A model generated the notes under the pieces. It did no database searches and was not told the DNA's origin. It saw nothing but the letters and a program-made list of their open reading frames with translations. From Bacteriovorax sp. BAL6_X (GTDB taxonomy: Bacteria > Bdellovibrionota > Bacteriovoracia > Bacteriovoracales > Bacteriovoracaceae), in assembly GCF_000443995.1 (NCBI RefSeq), contig NZ_AUMC01000003.1, positions 372,001 to 436,000 on the forward strand: a stretch of 64,000 bases of DNA, written 5' to 3'. Position 1 is the first letter of the stretch. Each line of letters starts with the position of its first letter. This document shows, piece after piece, positions 15,273-23,945 of this stretch. Both the position numbers and the translations under genes were made by a program.

Positions 15273-18107
15273 TTAGAATGTAAGTCCAATTCCCAAGAAA
15301 ACTTCATTTATATTTTCTTCAGTTTCATGTGTTCTGACAAAACGATAACCAAAATCTACAGGGATTGACCTGAAGATAGATGTATTAAAGACAATCTCTG
15401 CCCCATAACTACTTATATGAAATCCATTGTCAGCTGAAATTGCATAGACTTTCGTATTGTCATAAAAGAGATTCATATAGATACGCTTAAAGTAAATTAG
15501 AGATGCAATATTGTAATCTGGATAGAAGAGAGGGAATAGGTAATTTGAACTTGTTTTAATATATCTATTGGTAGCAAAATAATCATACCCACGAGAAAAT
15601 ACATATCCCATAATCTCTTGTGATGTCGGCTGGAAGCGATAACTTGTTCCTTCTCCGTACTTTTCTCCTGTAATAGAGAATTTAAATCCATTGTTTCTAA
15701 ATAGACCTGGCGTTGTTAATGCGATGTCACCAAACCATCGATAATCTCCAACGACACCTGTTGTATCATTAGTGTCTGCATCTTGATACATACCAAGTAG
15801 TGAAAAGCTCCATGGGGAAATAATTGATCTTGCAGTAAAGTCTTTGTAAAGATCGATATTCAACGTTGTCGTTTGACGAATTAAATCGGCTTCACCATTA
15901 ATATCAATGTCATTTGAGTTGTAGTCCTTTGTTTGCACGTATTCAGCACTGTAACCTAATGTAATATTCAGATTGTATAAGTTATGGCGAGAAACAAATG
16001 GAAGCTGTGCTTGAACTCCTACTGTATTTTCATCCCAACCATAGTTATCATTATCTGTTCCAAGACGGCTCACTTCTCTCTCTCTTAAATCAGCGATAAG
16101 GCTAAAAATTGGCCAGTATCTCTTAAAGTCAATTTGTAGTGAAGAATAAGATGTGTTCTCAGCTGCTTCATACCCAAGGTTAACATTCCAGCCAAAGTCT
16201 CTTAGATAATTATCTGCCCATAGAGATAGGCCATAACCTTGTCCAACAAAGAAGCTCCATGAGTGAGGCGTTAATGCCCTCCAGTCAAATCCTGAGTAAT
16301 CTTTTTCTTTGTATTGCTCATAATTCTTAGTTGCGACTTCTTTTCGATCTTTAAAATCAATTCTTTCAAAATTATTTAAACGGTCACTAGGACTATCCTT
16401 AGAGTAGTATTTATCAGGATCTGTAAGGTATGAAATAGGAATGGACAGACAATTATCTGTTGTCACTTTACTAATTCTTTTCCCATTGATCGTTTGTTCA
16501 GAGAAGAGAATTTCACCATTTGTCATTGTCGGTGTATAGGCCGCGATTTTAGAAGTTGTACACTTCGCTAATGATTTGGTTTCAAAATTAAATTTGAAAA
16601 CTTCTACCGCACCGTTGTGTTGCCCTTCAAATAAAATATTGCTTTTGAAATCTGTTTGTAGCCAGTATAGATTGTTAAAACTGATAGGTATTAAAGTTGT
16701 TACTTGTTGTGTTTCAAAATTTGCTTTTACAATTCCTTTTCCACCTGTGTCGATTGTCACTAGAGCGATAACTTCATTTCTGTTAATGGCCACTGCTTCA
16801 AGAAATTTATACTTTTCATTTTTAATGTGACGTAGCATATTTCCCGCAAGGTCCATCTCTTGGACAAGCCACTTATTTTTTGAGTCAAAATTAATCGCAA
16901 TGATTTTGTCTCCAGCTTTATTAAAATGAGGATTGTATAATCGATGTCCAGAAGTGATATATTTTTTGCTTCCATCTTTTAAATCGATAAGACTTAAATC
17001 AGAATAGCTTTTAAATCCGTAGCGCCAATGTGGTAAGAAGTGCGACTGAATAGCATGACTCTTACTATAATCAAGTCGTGTTAAATCTTCACTGTAGGGA
17101 ATATCTGTAAGAACTTCTTTTTCCCCATTGGATTCTCTAATTAAACGATAGAAGTTATTAAGGTCATATTCTAAGTAATATAAATCATCACCATTTTTAA
17201 ATTGGTTCGTCTTAATCTTAAATTCTGTTGCTTTTAATTCTGGGAAGCTATCTTTTTTCCACTTCTTTCTAAGTTCTTCAAACGCTTCGTAGTAGAAGTC
17301 GTAAAAGTCGACACCAGAAGCATTTTCAATTGCACCAACAATACCATTTGGATATGGCCTTGCTGTCATATTGTCCATAACAATGTTCCAGAAATTATCA
17401 CCATATTTTTTGTAACCATGAGAGATGAGTACATATCCATAAATATACCAATTAACGAGTTTGTCATTATATGTACCATTTACAAATTGATCGTATGTTG
17501 GAGTTTCACCTTTTAGTAGGACTGCCTTAAGCCTTGCCATAAAACGAGAAGAGCGTCCACGGCCTGATTGTGTGTATTTTGTTTCAGCATATATAGCATC
17601 TCCTTCCATAAACCATGGCTTACTTGCAAGAAAATTTAGAATCGATTGTCCGGAATCACCCATTAGTACATCAAAAGCTTTAACCGTTTTCTTATTGAAG
17701 ATATCTTGTTGGATTATGTGGCGATATTCATGAATTGATAAATTTTCGTGCCATTCAACAGTACTCACGTGAGCAAAGAAGTTCGTCGAATCGAACCACT
17801 CTGTTCTTCTTGGCGTAAGAGTAACGAAACCATTTGGATTACCCATCTGAGGCCGATAAATTAAACTAACTTGTTTTGGCTTTTGTAGGCCATACGAGAG
17901 TCCAACGTATTTTGAATAGTGCTCCATAAGGTTTGCCATATAAATCGCATTATTCTTGAAGCCTGTAGGATATATAACCTGAACAAAATCATTTTCTACT
18001 GATGACCAGCTTTGCGGAGGACTTTGAGTATTTGCCCAATTATGTTGGGCCAATGTGTGAAAAGATGTTGATAATATAAAGGCAATAAAAAGTGCAAATC
18101 TTTGCAT
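15273..18107 (-). CDS. Gluzincin metallopeptidase fused to an outer-membrane beta-barrel
   Basis: The 944-residue protein has a signal peptide (ending TLAQ). A peptidase-MA-like zinc domain follows: HEYRH at 126-130 is the HExxH site and WFMEGD near 165-170 gives the downstream Glu ligand. Residues about 320-560 contain repeated short beta units resembling TolB/WD-type propeller blades. The C-terminal ~330 residues are rich in alternating aromatic strands (for example WSFFVGQGYGLSLW, NVNLGYEAAENTSYSSLQIDF) and end in GIGLTF with a terminal Phe, as in outer-membrane barrels. The protein therefore seems to display a protease from its own barrel. It is monocistronic, and its target is unknown. 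Confidence 0.75.
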   Translation of the reverse strand: MQRFALFIAFILSTSFHTLAQHNWANTQSPPQSWSSVENDFVQVIYPTGFKNNAIYMANLMEHYSKYVGLSYGLQKPKQVSLIYRPQMGNPNGFVTLTPRRTEWFDSTNFFAHVSTVEWHENLSIHEYRHIIQQDIFNKKTVKAFDVLMGDSGQSILNFLASKPWFMEGDAIYAETKYTQSGRGRSSRFMARLKAVLLKGETPTYDQFVNGTYNDKLVNWYIYGYVLISHGYKKYGDNFWNIVMDNMTARPYPNGIVGAIENASGVDFYDFYYEAFEELRKKWKKDSFPELKATEFKIKTNQFKNGDDLYYLEYDLNNFYRLIRESNGEKEVLTDIPYSEDLTRLDYSKSHAIQSHFLPHWRYGFKSYSDLSLIDLKDGSKKYITSGHRLYNPHFNKAGDKIIAINFDSKNKWLVQEMDLAGNMLRHIKNEKYKFLEAVAINRNEVIALVTIDTGGKGIVKANFETQQVTTLIPISFNNLYWLQTDFKSNILFEGQHNGAVEVFKFNFETKSLAKCTTSKIAAYTPTMTNGEILFSEQTINGKRISKVTTDNCLSIPISYLTDPDKYYSKDSPSDRLNNFERIDFKDRKEVATKNYEQYKEKDYSGFDWRALTPHSWSFFVGQGYGLSLWADNYLRDFGWNVNLGYEAAENTSYSSLQIDFKRYWPIFSLIADLREREVSRLGTDNDNYGWDENTVGVQAQLPFVSRHNLYNLNITLGYSAEYVQTKDYNSNDIDINGEADLIRQTTTLNIDLYKDFTARSIISPWSFSLLGMYQDADTNDTTGVVGDYRWFGDIALTTPGLFRNNGFKFSITGEKYGEGTSYRFQPTSQEIMGYVFSRGYDYFATNRYIKTSSNYLFPLFYPDYNIASLIYFKRIYMNLFYDNTKVYAISADNGFHISSYGAEIVFNTSIFRSIPVDFGYRFVRTHETEENINEVFLGIGLTF

Positions 18108-18199
18108 TAATGTCTCGCTATGTTTAAGTCTAATTTTATTTATATAAATTAAACTTTATTGTCGTGAATATGTAAACGAAATGCTGCTAAGGATAGTTT

Positions 18200-18832
18200 A
18201 TGAGAATACTTCTTTTAGGTGCAACAGGACTGGTTGGCGGCCAAATATTAAAACAAGCATTAGAGAATCAAAGTGTTGATTTTGTCGTTGCACCCGTACG
18301 TCGTGAAATTAGTTCACACACTAAACTAAGTGCACCTATTATCGACTTTGATCATATAACGAAAGCTATGCTTAAAGAATGGAATGTCGATGCCGTTATT
18401 TGTGCTCTAGGGACAACCATTAAAGTGGCCGGGAGTAGGGATGCTTTTTCAAAAGTCGATTTTGAATACCCTCTCGCATTTGCAAAATGTGCAAAAGAGG
18501 CCGGTGTTGAAATATTTGTTTTAAATTCAGCAATGGGTGCAGATGAGAGTTCAAGGATTTTCTATAATCAAGTTAAAGGTAGAATAGAAAATGCCTTAAA
18601 AGAATTAAAGTTCAGATCGCTCTATTTCATAAGGCCAGGACTCATTGGTGGGGAGAGAGCGGAGTTTCGTCTTGGTGAGATTCTTGGGAAAATAGTTTTA
18701 AAATCACTACACTATGTCTTACCAAAAAAGTTACGTATTAACCCCGCTTCATCAATTGCAAGTGCCATGCTACAGGCCGCTATTGAGGGGAAGGAAGGGG
18801 TCGAAATTATGACATCTGACAGATTAATTTAA
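18200..18832 (+). CDS. NAD(P)-binding Rossmann protein (atypical SDR, HTATIP2-like)
   Basis: The 210-residue protein opens with MRILLLGATGLVGG, the GxxGxxG dinucleotide-binding loop. It also has VICALGTTIK, FVLNSAMGAD and the FIRPGLIGG segment seen in atypical short-chain dehydrogenases such as HTATIP2/YwnB-like oxidoreductases. The size fits that group. Substrate and pathway are not evident. It is expressed divergently from the peptidase-barrel gene across 92 bases. Confidence 0.8.
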   Translation: MRILLLGATGLVGGQILKQALENQSVDFVVAPVRREISSHTKLSAPIIDFDHITKAMLKEWNVDAVICALGTTIKVAGSRDAFSKVDFEYPLAFAKCAKEAGVEIFVLNSAMGADESSRIFYNQVKGRIENALKELKFRSLYFIRPGLIGGERAEFRLGEILGKIVLKSLHYVLPKKLRINPASSIASAMLQAAIEGKEGVEIMTSDRLI

Positions 18833-19002
18833 ATTCGAAAATGAGTTTTCAATACCTTACTTCGAGATTGATATAAATTTTGTTCCGATTGTATTTTATA
18901 ATTTAACTATTTGAAATTACTGTTAAGAAATTGAAATAGTTGTCGATAGGTAGAGATATAGATTTTTCATCTATGGGGATTTTTTATAATTCGGAGAACT
19001 AT

Positions 19003-20865
19003 GTGAGCGAAGCTTTTAAAAAAGGTATTGAGTGGGATATTATCAGTCTTGCTAATTATGTGTCAGAAATTGTTTCAAAAGAAAGTGGAAATATTTTAGG
19101 GCCAGCACAACAGTCGATGGTAACAAGTCGTCTTAAAAAGAGAATGATGACCTTAGGTTGTTCGACTCCGGAAGATTACTATAGTTATCTTACAAAGAAT
19201 TATAATAAGGAATCGTCTCATCTCATTTCGATGCTAACGACTCACCATACTTACTTTTTTAGAGAGTTCTCGCACTTTGAATATCTCTTGAAAAATATTG
19301 ATAGTATTGTTGCAAATGCTAAGAAGCGTGGAGACTCAACAATTCGAATTCTTTCGGCCGCTTGTAGCCGTGGACAAGAAGTGTATTCACTTGGAATGTT
19401 CTTTAATCATCATTTAAAAAACTACCCAGGTATGCGTTTTGAAATTATCGGAACTGACATTGACCCAGAAAGTGTAAAGATCGCTAAGAATGGTGTTTAT
19501 CGCTATCGTGAAATTAAATCAATTCCAACTGTTTACCTAACTGGAAATTGGATGCGTGGCTCTGGTGAGATTTCGAAGTTTGCAAAGGTAAATGCTAACA
19601 TTAAAGATAATTGTCAATTTGGTGTTATGAACCTACTTTCTCCTGAGAAGTTCTTAGGTAGTAAAAAGTTTGATATTATTTTTTGTCGTAACGTTTTTAT
19701 CTATTTTGATCAGAAATCAATTGAAAATATCGTAGTTAATTTTAAGAAGTATCTTCATAAGGATGCTTTATTTGTCACGGGGATTAGCGAGTCTCTTAAA
19801 GGCACTAGCTTAAAAGTTCAAACATTGGCACCAAGTGTTTATAGTCTTGACCCATCAGCACCAGTTAAAACTGAGAGAACTCTTAGTCTTGTTAACGATG
19901 GTAGCACACCAATTACAAGAACGACTTCGAGACCTAAGTCATTGCTTTCATCTATCCCTAAGCCTATTCGTATGCTAGTTGTAGACGACAGTTCTTCTGT
20001 TGTGAAACTACTAACAAAGATCTTTGAGAAGGATGAGGATTTTGAGGTTGTTGGTACAGCTGCTAATGGAGTTGAGGCACAGGAGTTTCTTAAAACTAAC
20101 AAGGTCGATGCAATGACTCTTGATATTCATATGCCTGAGATGGATGGTGTTGAATATCTTAAAAAGAACTATCGCATGGGGCATCCTAACGTCATTGTTG
20201 TTTCTAGTGCTAGTCGAGAAGATACACGCTATGCTCAAGAAACTCTAAATAATGGTGCATGTGATTTTGTTGAAAAGCCCGCTTTAAACAATCTTTCGGA
20301 ACGAGCGGAAGAAATTAAGAATAAAATTAAAATGTCATTCCTGAACTCAGGAACAGTATTGACACGAATTGACCGTTCGTTTCAGAAGAGCTTCGATATT
20401 AAATCGCCAGATACGAAGGCGCGCTTTTTTGTCGGTAACTTTAGTGATAAGAAGAAAATTGTCGCAACACTTGATGAATTAAGAGGGAATCAGCCTCCAA
20501 CATTCTTATTTTTTGAAGGTAACGGAAACTTCCTTGAGATGATTAGTGAAGAGTTTAAGTCTGTTCCAAATGTTGAGGTTTTTTCTCAAATGACTACAGT
20601 TGTGAATAATGCTGTCTATATTTGCGATTTCAAGACTCACTTTGCAGCTGTTAATTCAAAAACATCATCTAGAAAGAAAAGCTTATCGGTTTTTGGTATC
20701 GTTTCAAAGCAAGTGGAGAATTCATTCTTTGAGTTAAAGAATACTCAAATACTTATTGAAGATACAGAAAGTATTAACGAGAGTGTCAAAGAAGTCGCTT
20801 CAGATATCTTCCCATGGACGAGTTTTGCTCACCTTGGAACTGAATATCTTGCAGACGATGAATAA
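19003..20865 (+). CDS. CheR methyltransferase-receiver fusion with degenerate CheB domain
   Basis: The N-terminal half is a CheR chemoreceptor methyltransferase: helical N-domain, THHTYFFRE, RILSAACSRGQEVYSLG (SAM loop) and FDIIFCRNVFIYF. After a Ser/Pro/Thr linker comes a receiver domain (MLVVDDSS, phosphoacceptor in LDIHMP, conserved SS and K at EKPA). The last ~170 residues align by pattern with the CheB methylesterase (PPTFLFFEGN, NAVYICDFKTHFAAV) but lack the expected GASTGG serine loop and GxDG aspartate segment, so esterase activity is doubtful. I choose GTG 19003 (620 residues), which has GGAG six bases upstream; TTG 18940 and ATG 18973 lack a Shine-Dalgarno. It probably adjusts a chemotaxis-like pathway; no other che genes are nearby. 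Confidence 0.85.
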   Translation: MSEAFKKGIEWDIISLANYVSEIVSKESGNILGPAQQSMVTSRLKKRMMTLGCSTPEDYYSYLTKNYNKESSHLISMLTTHHTYFFREFSHFEYLLKNIDSIVANAKKRGDSTIRILSAACSRGQEVYSLGMFFNHHLKNYPGMRFEIIGTDIDPESVKIAKNGVYRYREIKSIPTVYLTGNWMRGSGEISKFAKVNANIKDNCQFGVMNLLSPEKFLGSKKFDIIFCRNVFIYFDQKSIENIVVNFKKYLHKDALFVTGISESLKGTSLKVQTLAPSVYSLDPSAPVKTERTLSLVNDGSTPITRTTSRPKSLLSSIPKPIRMLVVDDSSSVVKLLTKIFEKDEDFEVVGTAANGVEAQEFLKTNKVDAMTLDIHMPEMDGVEYLKKNYRMGHPNVIVVSSASREDTRYAQETLNNGACDFVEKPALNNLSERAEEIKNKIKMSFLNSGTVLTRIDRSFQKSFDIKSPDTKARFFVGNFSDKKKIVATLDELRGNQPPTFLFFEGNGNFLEMISEEFKSVPNVEVFSQMTTVVNNAVYICDFKTHFAAVNSKTSSRKKSLSVFGIVSKQVENSFFELKNTQILIEDTESINESVKEVASDIFPWTSFAHLGTEYLADDE

Positions 20866-20882
20866 TTAATACTTTAATATTG

Positions 20883-20912
20883 AAAGTCAGGAAGATTATT
20901 TCCTGACTTTTC
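20883..20912 (+). terminator. Rho-independent terminator overlapping two gene ends
   Basis: An 11-bp perfect stem (20883-20893 with 20900-20910) and six-base loop are followed by TTCT. It lies after the CheR-receiver gene and includes the last codons and stop of the convergent phosphoribosyltransferase gene. Confidence 0.7.
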
Positions 20913-21612
20913 TAACTGGTTCGTCCTCACATTCAAATTTCTGAATTTGCTCGTATTTACGTTCATCTTTAGTTAAGAAATAGATCTCCTCTAAGAATTC
21001 TTGAGCTTGTGTGTTACTGACCTGTGGAAAATCTAAGTAAAATTCTGCTACAGATAAGAAGTTATGAGGTGTCTCAAGTACTAGCAAATCATCAACAGTA
21101 TTAGTGATATCACTCCACGCTTCTCTAGAACAAACAGGAGTGAGAACTTGTATTTGATTTGGTTTATGTTGCTTGATTAGTTTTATCGCTGCTTTGACTT
21201 TCGCACCCGTTGCAATACCATCATCCACAATGAGAATATCACGGCCAGAAAGATCGATTGGTGAATTCTTCTTTCTTAAGAGTTTTGCTTGCTGTATTGC
21301 CTCTTGTTTTTTTTCATTTGTTAATCGCCGCAGTTGTAGTTCATTAAGTCCAAAATGGCTCACTAGCTCTTTATTGTAATAAATTTCCCCTGACTCGGTT
21401 ACTGCACCGATCGCCAGATCTTGATTTTTTGGAGCGGTGATTTTCTTGACACATATAATATCAAGAGGGAGTACGAACCTTTTTGCAATTTCGTATGCTA
21501 CTGGAACACCTCCTCTTGGGAGTGCAATGACTACTTTATTGCCATCATCGAGTATCTTATCTTTAAACTCTTCAGCAAGCAGTTTTCCTGCCTCATTTCT
21601 ACTCTTAAACAT
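20896..21612 (-). CDS. Phosphoribosyltransferase-domain protein
   Basis: The 238-residue protein has the type I phosphoribosyltransferase fold: ALPRGGVPVAYEIA early, AIGAVTESGEI in the middle, and the PRPP-binding loop ILIVDDGIATGAK at about 130-142. Proteins of this group often occur beside stress and hypoxia genes, and their nucleobase substrate is usually unknown. It follows the CBS-domain gene by 12 bases, with AGAGGAAG as Shine-Dalgarno, so the two form an operon. Confidence 0.85.
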   Translation of the reverse strand: MFKSRNEAGKLLAEEFKDKILDDGNKVVIALPRGGVPVAYEIAKRFVLPLDIICVKKITAPKNQDLAIGAVTESGEIYYNKELVSHFGLNELQLRRLTNEKKQEAIQQAKLLRKKNSPIDLSGRDILIVDDGIATGAKVKAAIKLIKQHKPNQIQVLTPVCSREAWSDITNTVDDLLVLETPHNFLSVAEFYLDFPQVSNTQAQEFLEEIYFLTKDERKYEQIQKFECEDEPVRKVRK

Positions 21613-21624
21613 ATTGGCTTCCTC

Positions 21625-22110
21625 TTATGCAACTTTTACTTGTCTTTTTTCACCTATTGGACATTGAATGGCCGATTCTTTTTCTATTTCTAAATTAACA
21701 ATTTTAGATAAGTCATAGAGCTCATTTCCAATGGTTTGAATAATATCATCAGAGGAGATAATTCCTATGATCTGATCCCTTCCATTAACAACCGGAAGAC
21801 GTTTAATACCATTTGCTTGCATCTTTTTTATTGTGTCCACCACGCTATCATTGGGTGTACATAGAACAACATTTTTAGTCATAATTTCACTTACTTTAGA
21901 ATTTGGTTCAATTTTACCTTTTTTACCAAATGAAATAGCTATATCTCGATCGGTTAAAATTCCAATAGGAGTGTTCTTCTTTCCTGTAACATTATCCACG
22001 ACAACGATAGCACCGACATGCTTCTCATACATCTGTTTAGCAGCGTCTTTTAGTGTCGCATTTGAATTTATGATGACAGTGTTCTTTTGAATCATATCTT
22101 TGATTGCCAT
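21625..22110 (-). CDS. Tandem CBS-domain protein
   Basis: The 161-residue protein consists of two CBS motifs (about 1-70 and 75-135), with ATLKDAAKQMYEKHVGAIVVVD...GILTDRDIA and DSVVDTIKKMQANGIKRLPVV...GIISSDDII. Paired CBS domains bind adenosine nucleotides and act as energy or redox sensors. I start at ATG 22110 because AAAGGAGAA lies just upstream; an in-frame ATG at 22134 lacks a site. It forms an operon with the phosphoribosyltransferase gene. Confidence 0.88.
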   Translation of the reverse strand: MAIKDMIQKNTVIINSNATLKDAAKQMYEKHVGAIVVVDNVTGKKNTPIGILTDRDIAISFGKKGKIEPNSKVSEIMTKNVVLCTPNDSVVDTIKKMQANGIKRLPVVNGRDQIIGIISSDDIIQTIGNELYDLSKIVNLEIEKESAIQCPIGEKRQVKVA

Positions 22111-22223
22111 TTTTTCTCCTTTTAAACTCTTCATCTCAAGATGATTATAAGAGGAGTTATTTGCAGATATGATTTAATTATTTTTAAAGAAAGGTTTTGA
22201 TTAATTTGCGATTATTGTTCAGA

Positions 22224-22286
22224 TTAGCGCCGGTGTATCGTCTAAAAATGGAAATATCTTATTTATTAAAAGAATGGAGCGCGTGA
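22224..22286. repeat. 63-bp direct repeat, copy A (orphan tRNA-Gly 3' tail)
   Basis: This copy is identical to 22325-22387 except at one base (C at 22242 versus T). On the minus strand it begins with the acceptor-stem end and CCA of the neighbouring tRNA-Gly (TCACGCGCTCCA) and continues with 51 bases of its 3' flank. No complete tRNA precedes it. The 38 bases between the copies include a perfect hairpin (8-bp stem CTGAACAC/GTGTTCAG, loop GCAA, 22289-22308). Confidence 0.85.
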
Positions 22287-22324
22287 TACTGAACACGCAA
22301 GTGTTCAGCAAGATTAACCAAGCG

Positions 22325-22387
22325 TTAGCGCCGGTGTATCGTTTAAAAATGGAAATATCTTATTTATTAAAAGAATGGAGCGCGTGA
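22325..22387. repeat. 63-bp direct repeat, copy B (3' end of the intact tRNA-Gly)
   Basis: Copy B lies 101 bases from copy A and overlaps the last 12 bases of the intact tRNA-Gly gene. The arrangement suggests a tandem duplication that lost one tRNA body, or an attachment-site-type duplication at a tRNA 3' end. Confidence 0.85.
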
Positions 22388-22451
22388 CAAGATTCGAACT
22401 TGCGACATCCACCATGGCAAGGTGACACTCTACCAACTGAGTTACACGCGC
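22376..22451 (-). tRNA. tRNA-Gly (GCC)
   Basis: A 76-base cloverleaf is read from the minus strand. The 7-bp acceptor stem GCGCGTG/CACGCGC has discriminator T and an encoded CCA. The D arm contains AGTTGGTAGAG, the anticodon loop is TTGCCAT with anticodon GCC, and the T arm contains GTTCGAATC. It is flanked by its own promoter upstream and by a duplicated 3' tail downstream. Confidence 0.95.
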
Positions 22452-22468
22452 TTACTTGAGTGAAAAGG

Positions 22469-22497
22469 AATATATTGCTGAGAGAAAAAGTTGTCAA
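22469..22497 (-). promoter_or_regulatory. Sigma-70 promoter of tRNA-Gly
   Basis: TTGACA (22492-22497) and TATATT (22469-22474) are separated by 17 bases on the minus strand. The -10 ends 17 bases before the first base of the mature tRNA, which is ideal placement. Confidence 0.8.
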
Positions 22498-22548
22498 TAC
22501 TTATGGATTAAAAAATCTAAGAAAAATTTTAAATACTTAATTTTACAA

Positions 22549-23727
22549 TCAAATAATAAGAAATAATATATTTACTATGACGGCCAATATAGGCGTCCAA
22601 AGATATTTAACTTTGATCTGTCTATTCTTTATTCTAATTAAAACAAGCGACGTGTTTACCAAGGTGAAGATAATAAGAATAATAAAGCTTGTGGCCATGG
22701 CCAATGATTTTAATTCAAAAAAGCTTATAAGTATGGTGATGACAACAGCTATAACAATAGTTGCGTTGATAGGTGTTTTTGTTTTTTTATTCACTACAGA
22801 TAAAAAGCTCATCCACTTAAAAGGGTGCCTAAGTCCATAGAGTATTCGTGATCCCATAATTACTTGGGCCATTATTCCGTTGAATATCGCAAAAGATCCT
22901 ATCAGGCCAATAACAAAGGGATCGCCTCCATGATGTACATACATATCTTTGATGGGAGCAGGACTAGTATTTAATTTATTTAAGGGAATACTTGAGATTG
23001 CGACAATCGCCACTAGAATGTAGAGAATAGTCGAAGTGATTAAAGCAATATAAATGGAGCGACTAATAGTGACTCTAGCAACAGTCGTTTCTTCTGCAAG
23101 ATTTACCATATCTTCAAATCCAATAAAGGCATAGAAGGCAATGAAAGCTCCAGCAAGGATTGATTGAGATTTATCCCAAGAAATATTTTCTAACATTTTT
23201 GGAATCATGAAGTTACTTTCAACTAGTTCTGGCCACGCCACTAAGCAAACTAAAATAAGGCCAGTTACTTCAATAAGAGTGAAGATGATAATAAGATTAA
23301 TTGATTCCTTAATTCCTTTGATAGCGAGAAGGGTGATAACTAGAATGACAAGGGTGGCTATGAGAGAATTTGGTATGTCTATAAGTACTTTGAAGTAACC
23401 AATAAACGCCTTCGTTAAAGTCGATGCACTAATAACGCCAGTAAAGGCCACTAACCAGCCGACGAGGTTTGACAGGCCTATGTTTTTAAATCCTTGATAG
23501 ACATATTCTGCTTCTCCGGCACTTTTGGGATGGAGCTTTACTAGTTGTGAGTATGATATTGCCGTTAAAGAAGCAATGAGTGCTGAGAGCATAAAAGAGA
23601 CAGGGGCCAGAACTCCTGAGGTTGCAGATATTTTTCCAATAAGTGAATAAATTCCTGCTCCTAAGATTGTACCAATACCATACAAAGAAACTTGAAATGT
23701 ATTGAGAGTTCTTTTTAGTTTTACCAT
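22549..23727 (-). CDS. APC-family amino acid permease
   Basis: The 392-residue integral membrane protein has about 11-12 hydrophobic segments and the APC superfamily opening LNTFQVSLYGIGTILGAGIYSLIG (the GxG(I)xxG substrate-binding helix 1 motif). A helix-6 type stretch reads FIAFYAFIGFEDMVNLAEE. It should carry an amino acid or amine across the inner membrane; the substrate cannot be read from sequence. I start at ATG 23727, preceded by AAGG, and not at the adjacent TTG 23730. A 19-bp inverted repeat lies just upstream. Confidence 0.85.
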   Translation of the reverse strand: MVKLKRTLNTFQVSLYGIGTILGAGIYSLIGKISATSGVLAPVSFMLSALIASLTAISYSQLVKLHPKSAGEAEYVYQGFKNIGLSNLVGWLVAFTGVISASTLTKAFIGYFKVLIDIPNSLIATLVILVITLLAIKGIKESINLIIIFTLIEVTGLILVCLVAWPELVESNFMIPKMLENISWDKSQSILAGAFIAFYAFIGFEDMVNLAEETTVARVTISRSIYIALITSTILYILVAIVAISSIPLNKLNTSPAPIKDMYVHHGGDPFVIGLIGSFAIFNGIMAQVIMGSRILYGLRHPFKWMSFLSVVNKKTKTPINATIVIAVVITILISFFELKSLAMATSFIILIIFTLVNTSLVLIRIKNRQIKVKYLWTPILAVIVNILFLII

Positions 23728-23742
23728 CAAAGAACCTTATCA

Positions 23743-23761
23743 GGTACGCGGACACTTTTCG
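23743..23761. repeat. 19-bp inverted repeat, left arm
   Basis: The arm GGTACGCGGACACTTTTCG is a perfect inverted match to 23926-23944 and lies just upstream of the permease start. The enclosed segment carries no convincing gene. A second, smaller inverted pair (TCGACTTATT at 23759-23768 and its complement near 23875-23884) is nested with it. Confidence 0.85.
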
Positions 23762-23925
23762 ACTTATTAAAGCTTTAGCAATTCTTTACTTAAAAAGTCT
23801 CAACTTTTCGGGCATTTTTTATTCGTTTTCGATGAATTATGCACCTTCTTATAAGGGCTAGCTCACTAACTAATGAATAAGTCGAAATGGGTTGATGGCA
23901 AGTTATGTCTAAGTGATTTAAATTG

Positions 23926-23944
23926 CGAAAAGTGTCCGCGTACC
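23926..23944. repeat. 19-bp inverted repeat, right arm
   Basis: This is the exact reverse complement of 23743-23761. It ends one base before the stop codon of the radical SAM gene (23946). Together the arms bound 202 bases, the size of a small non-coding mobile element. I could not identify a target-site duplication. Confidence 0.85.
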
Positions 23945-23945
23945 A

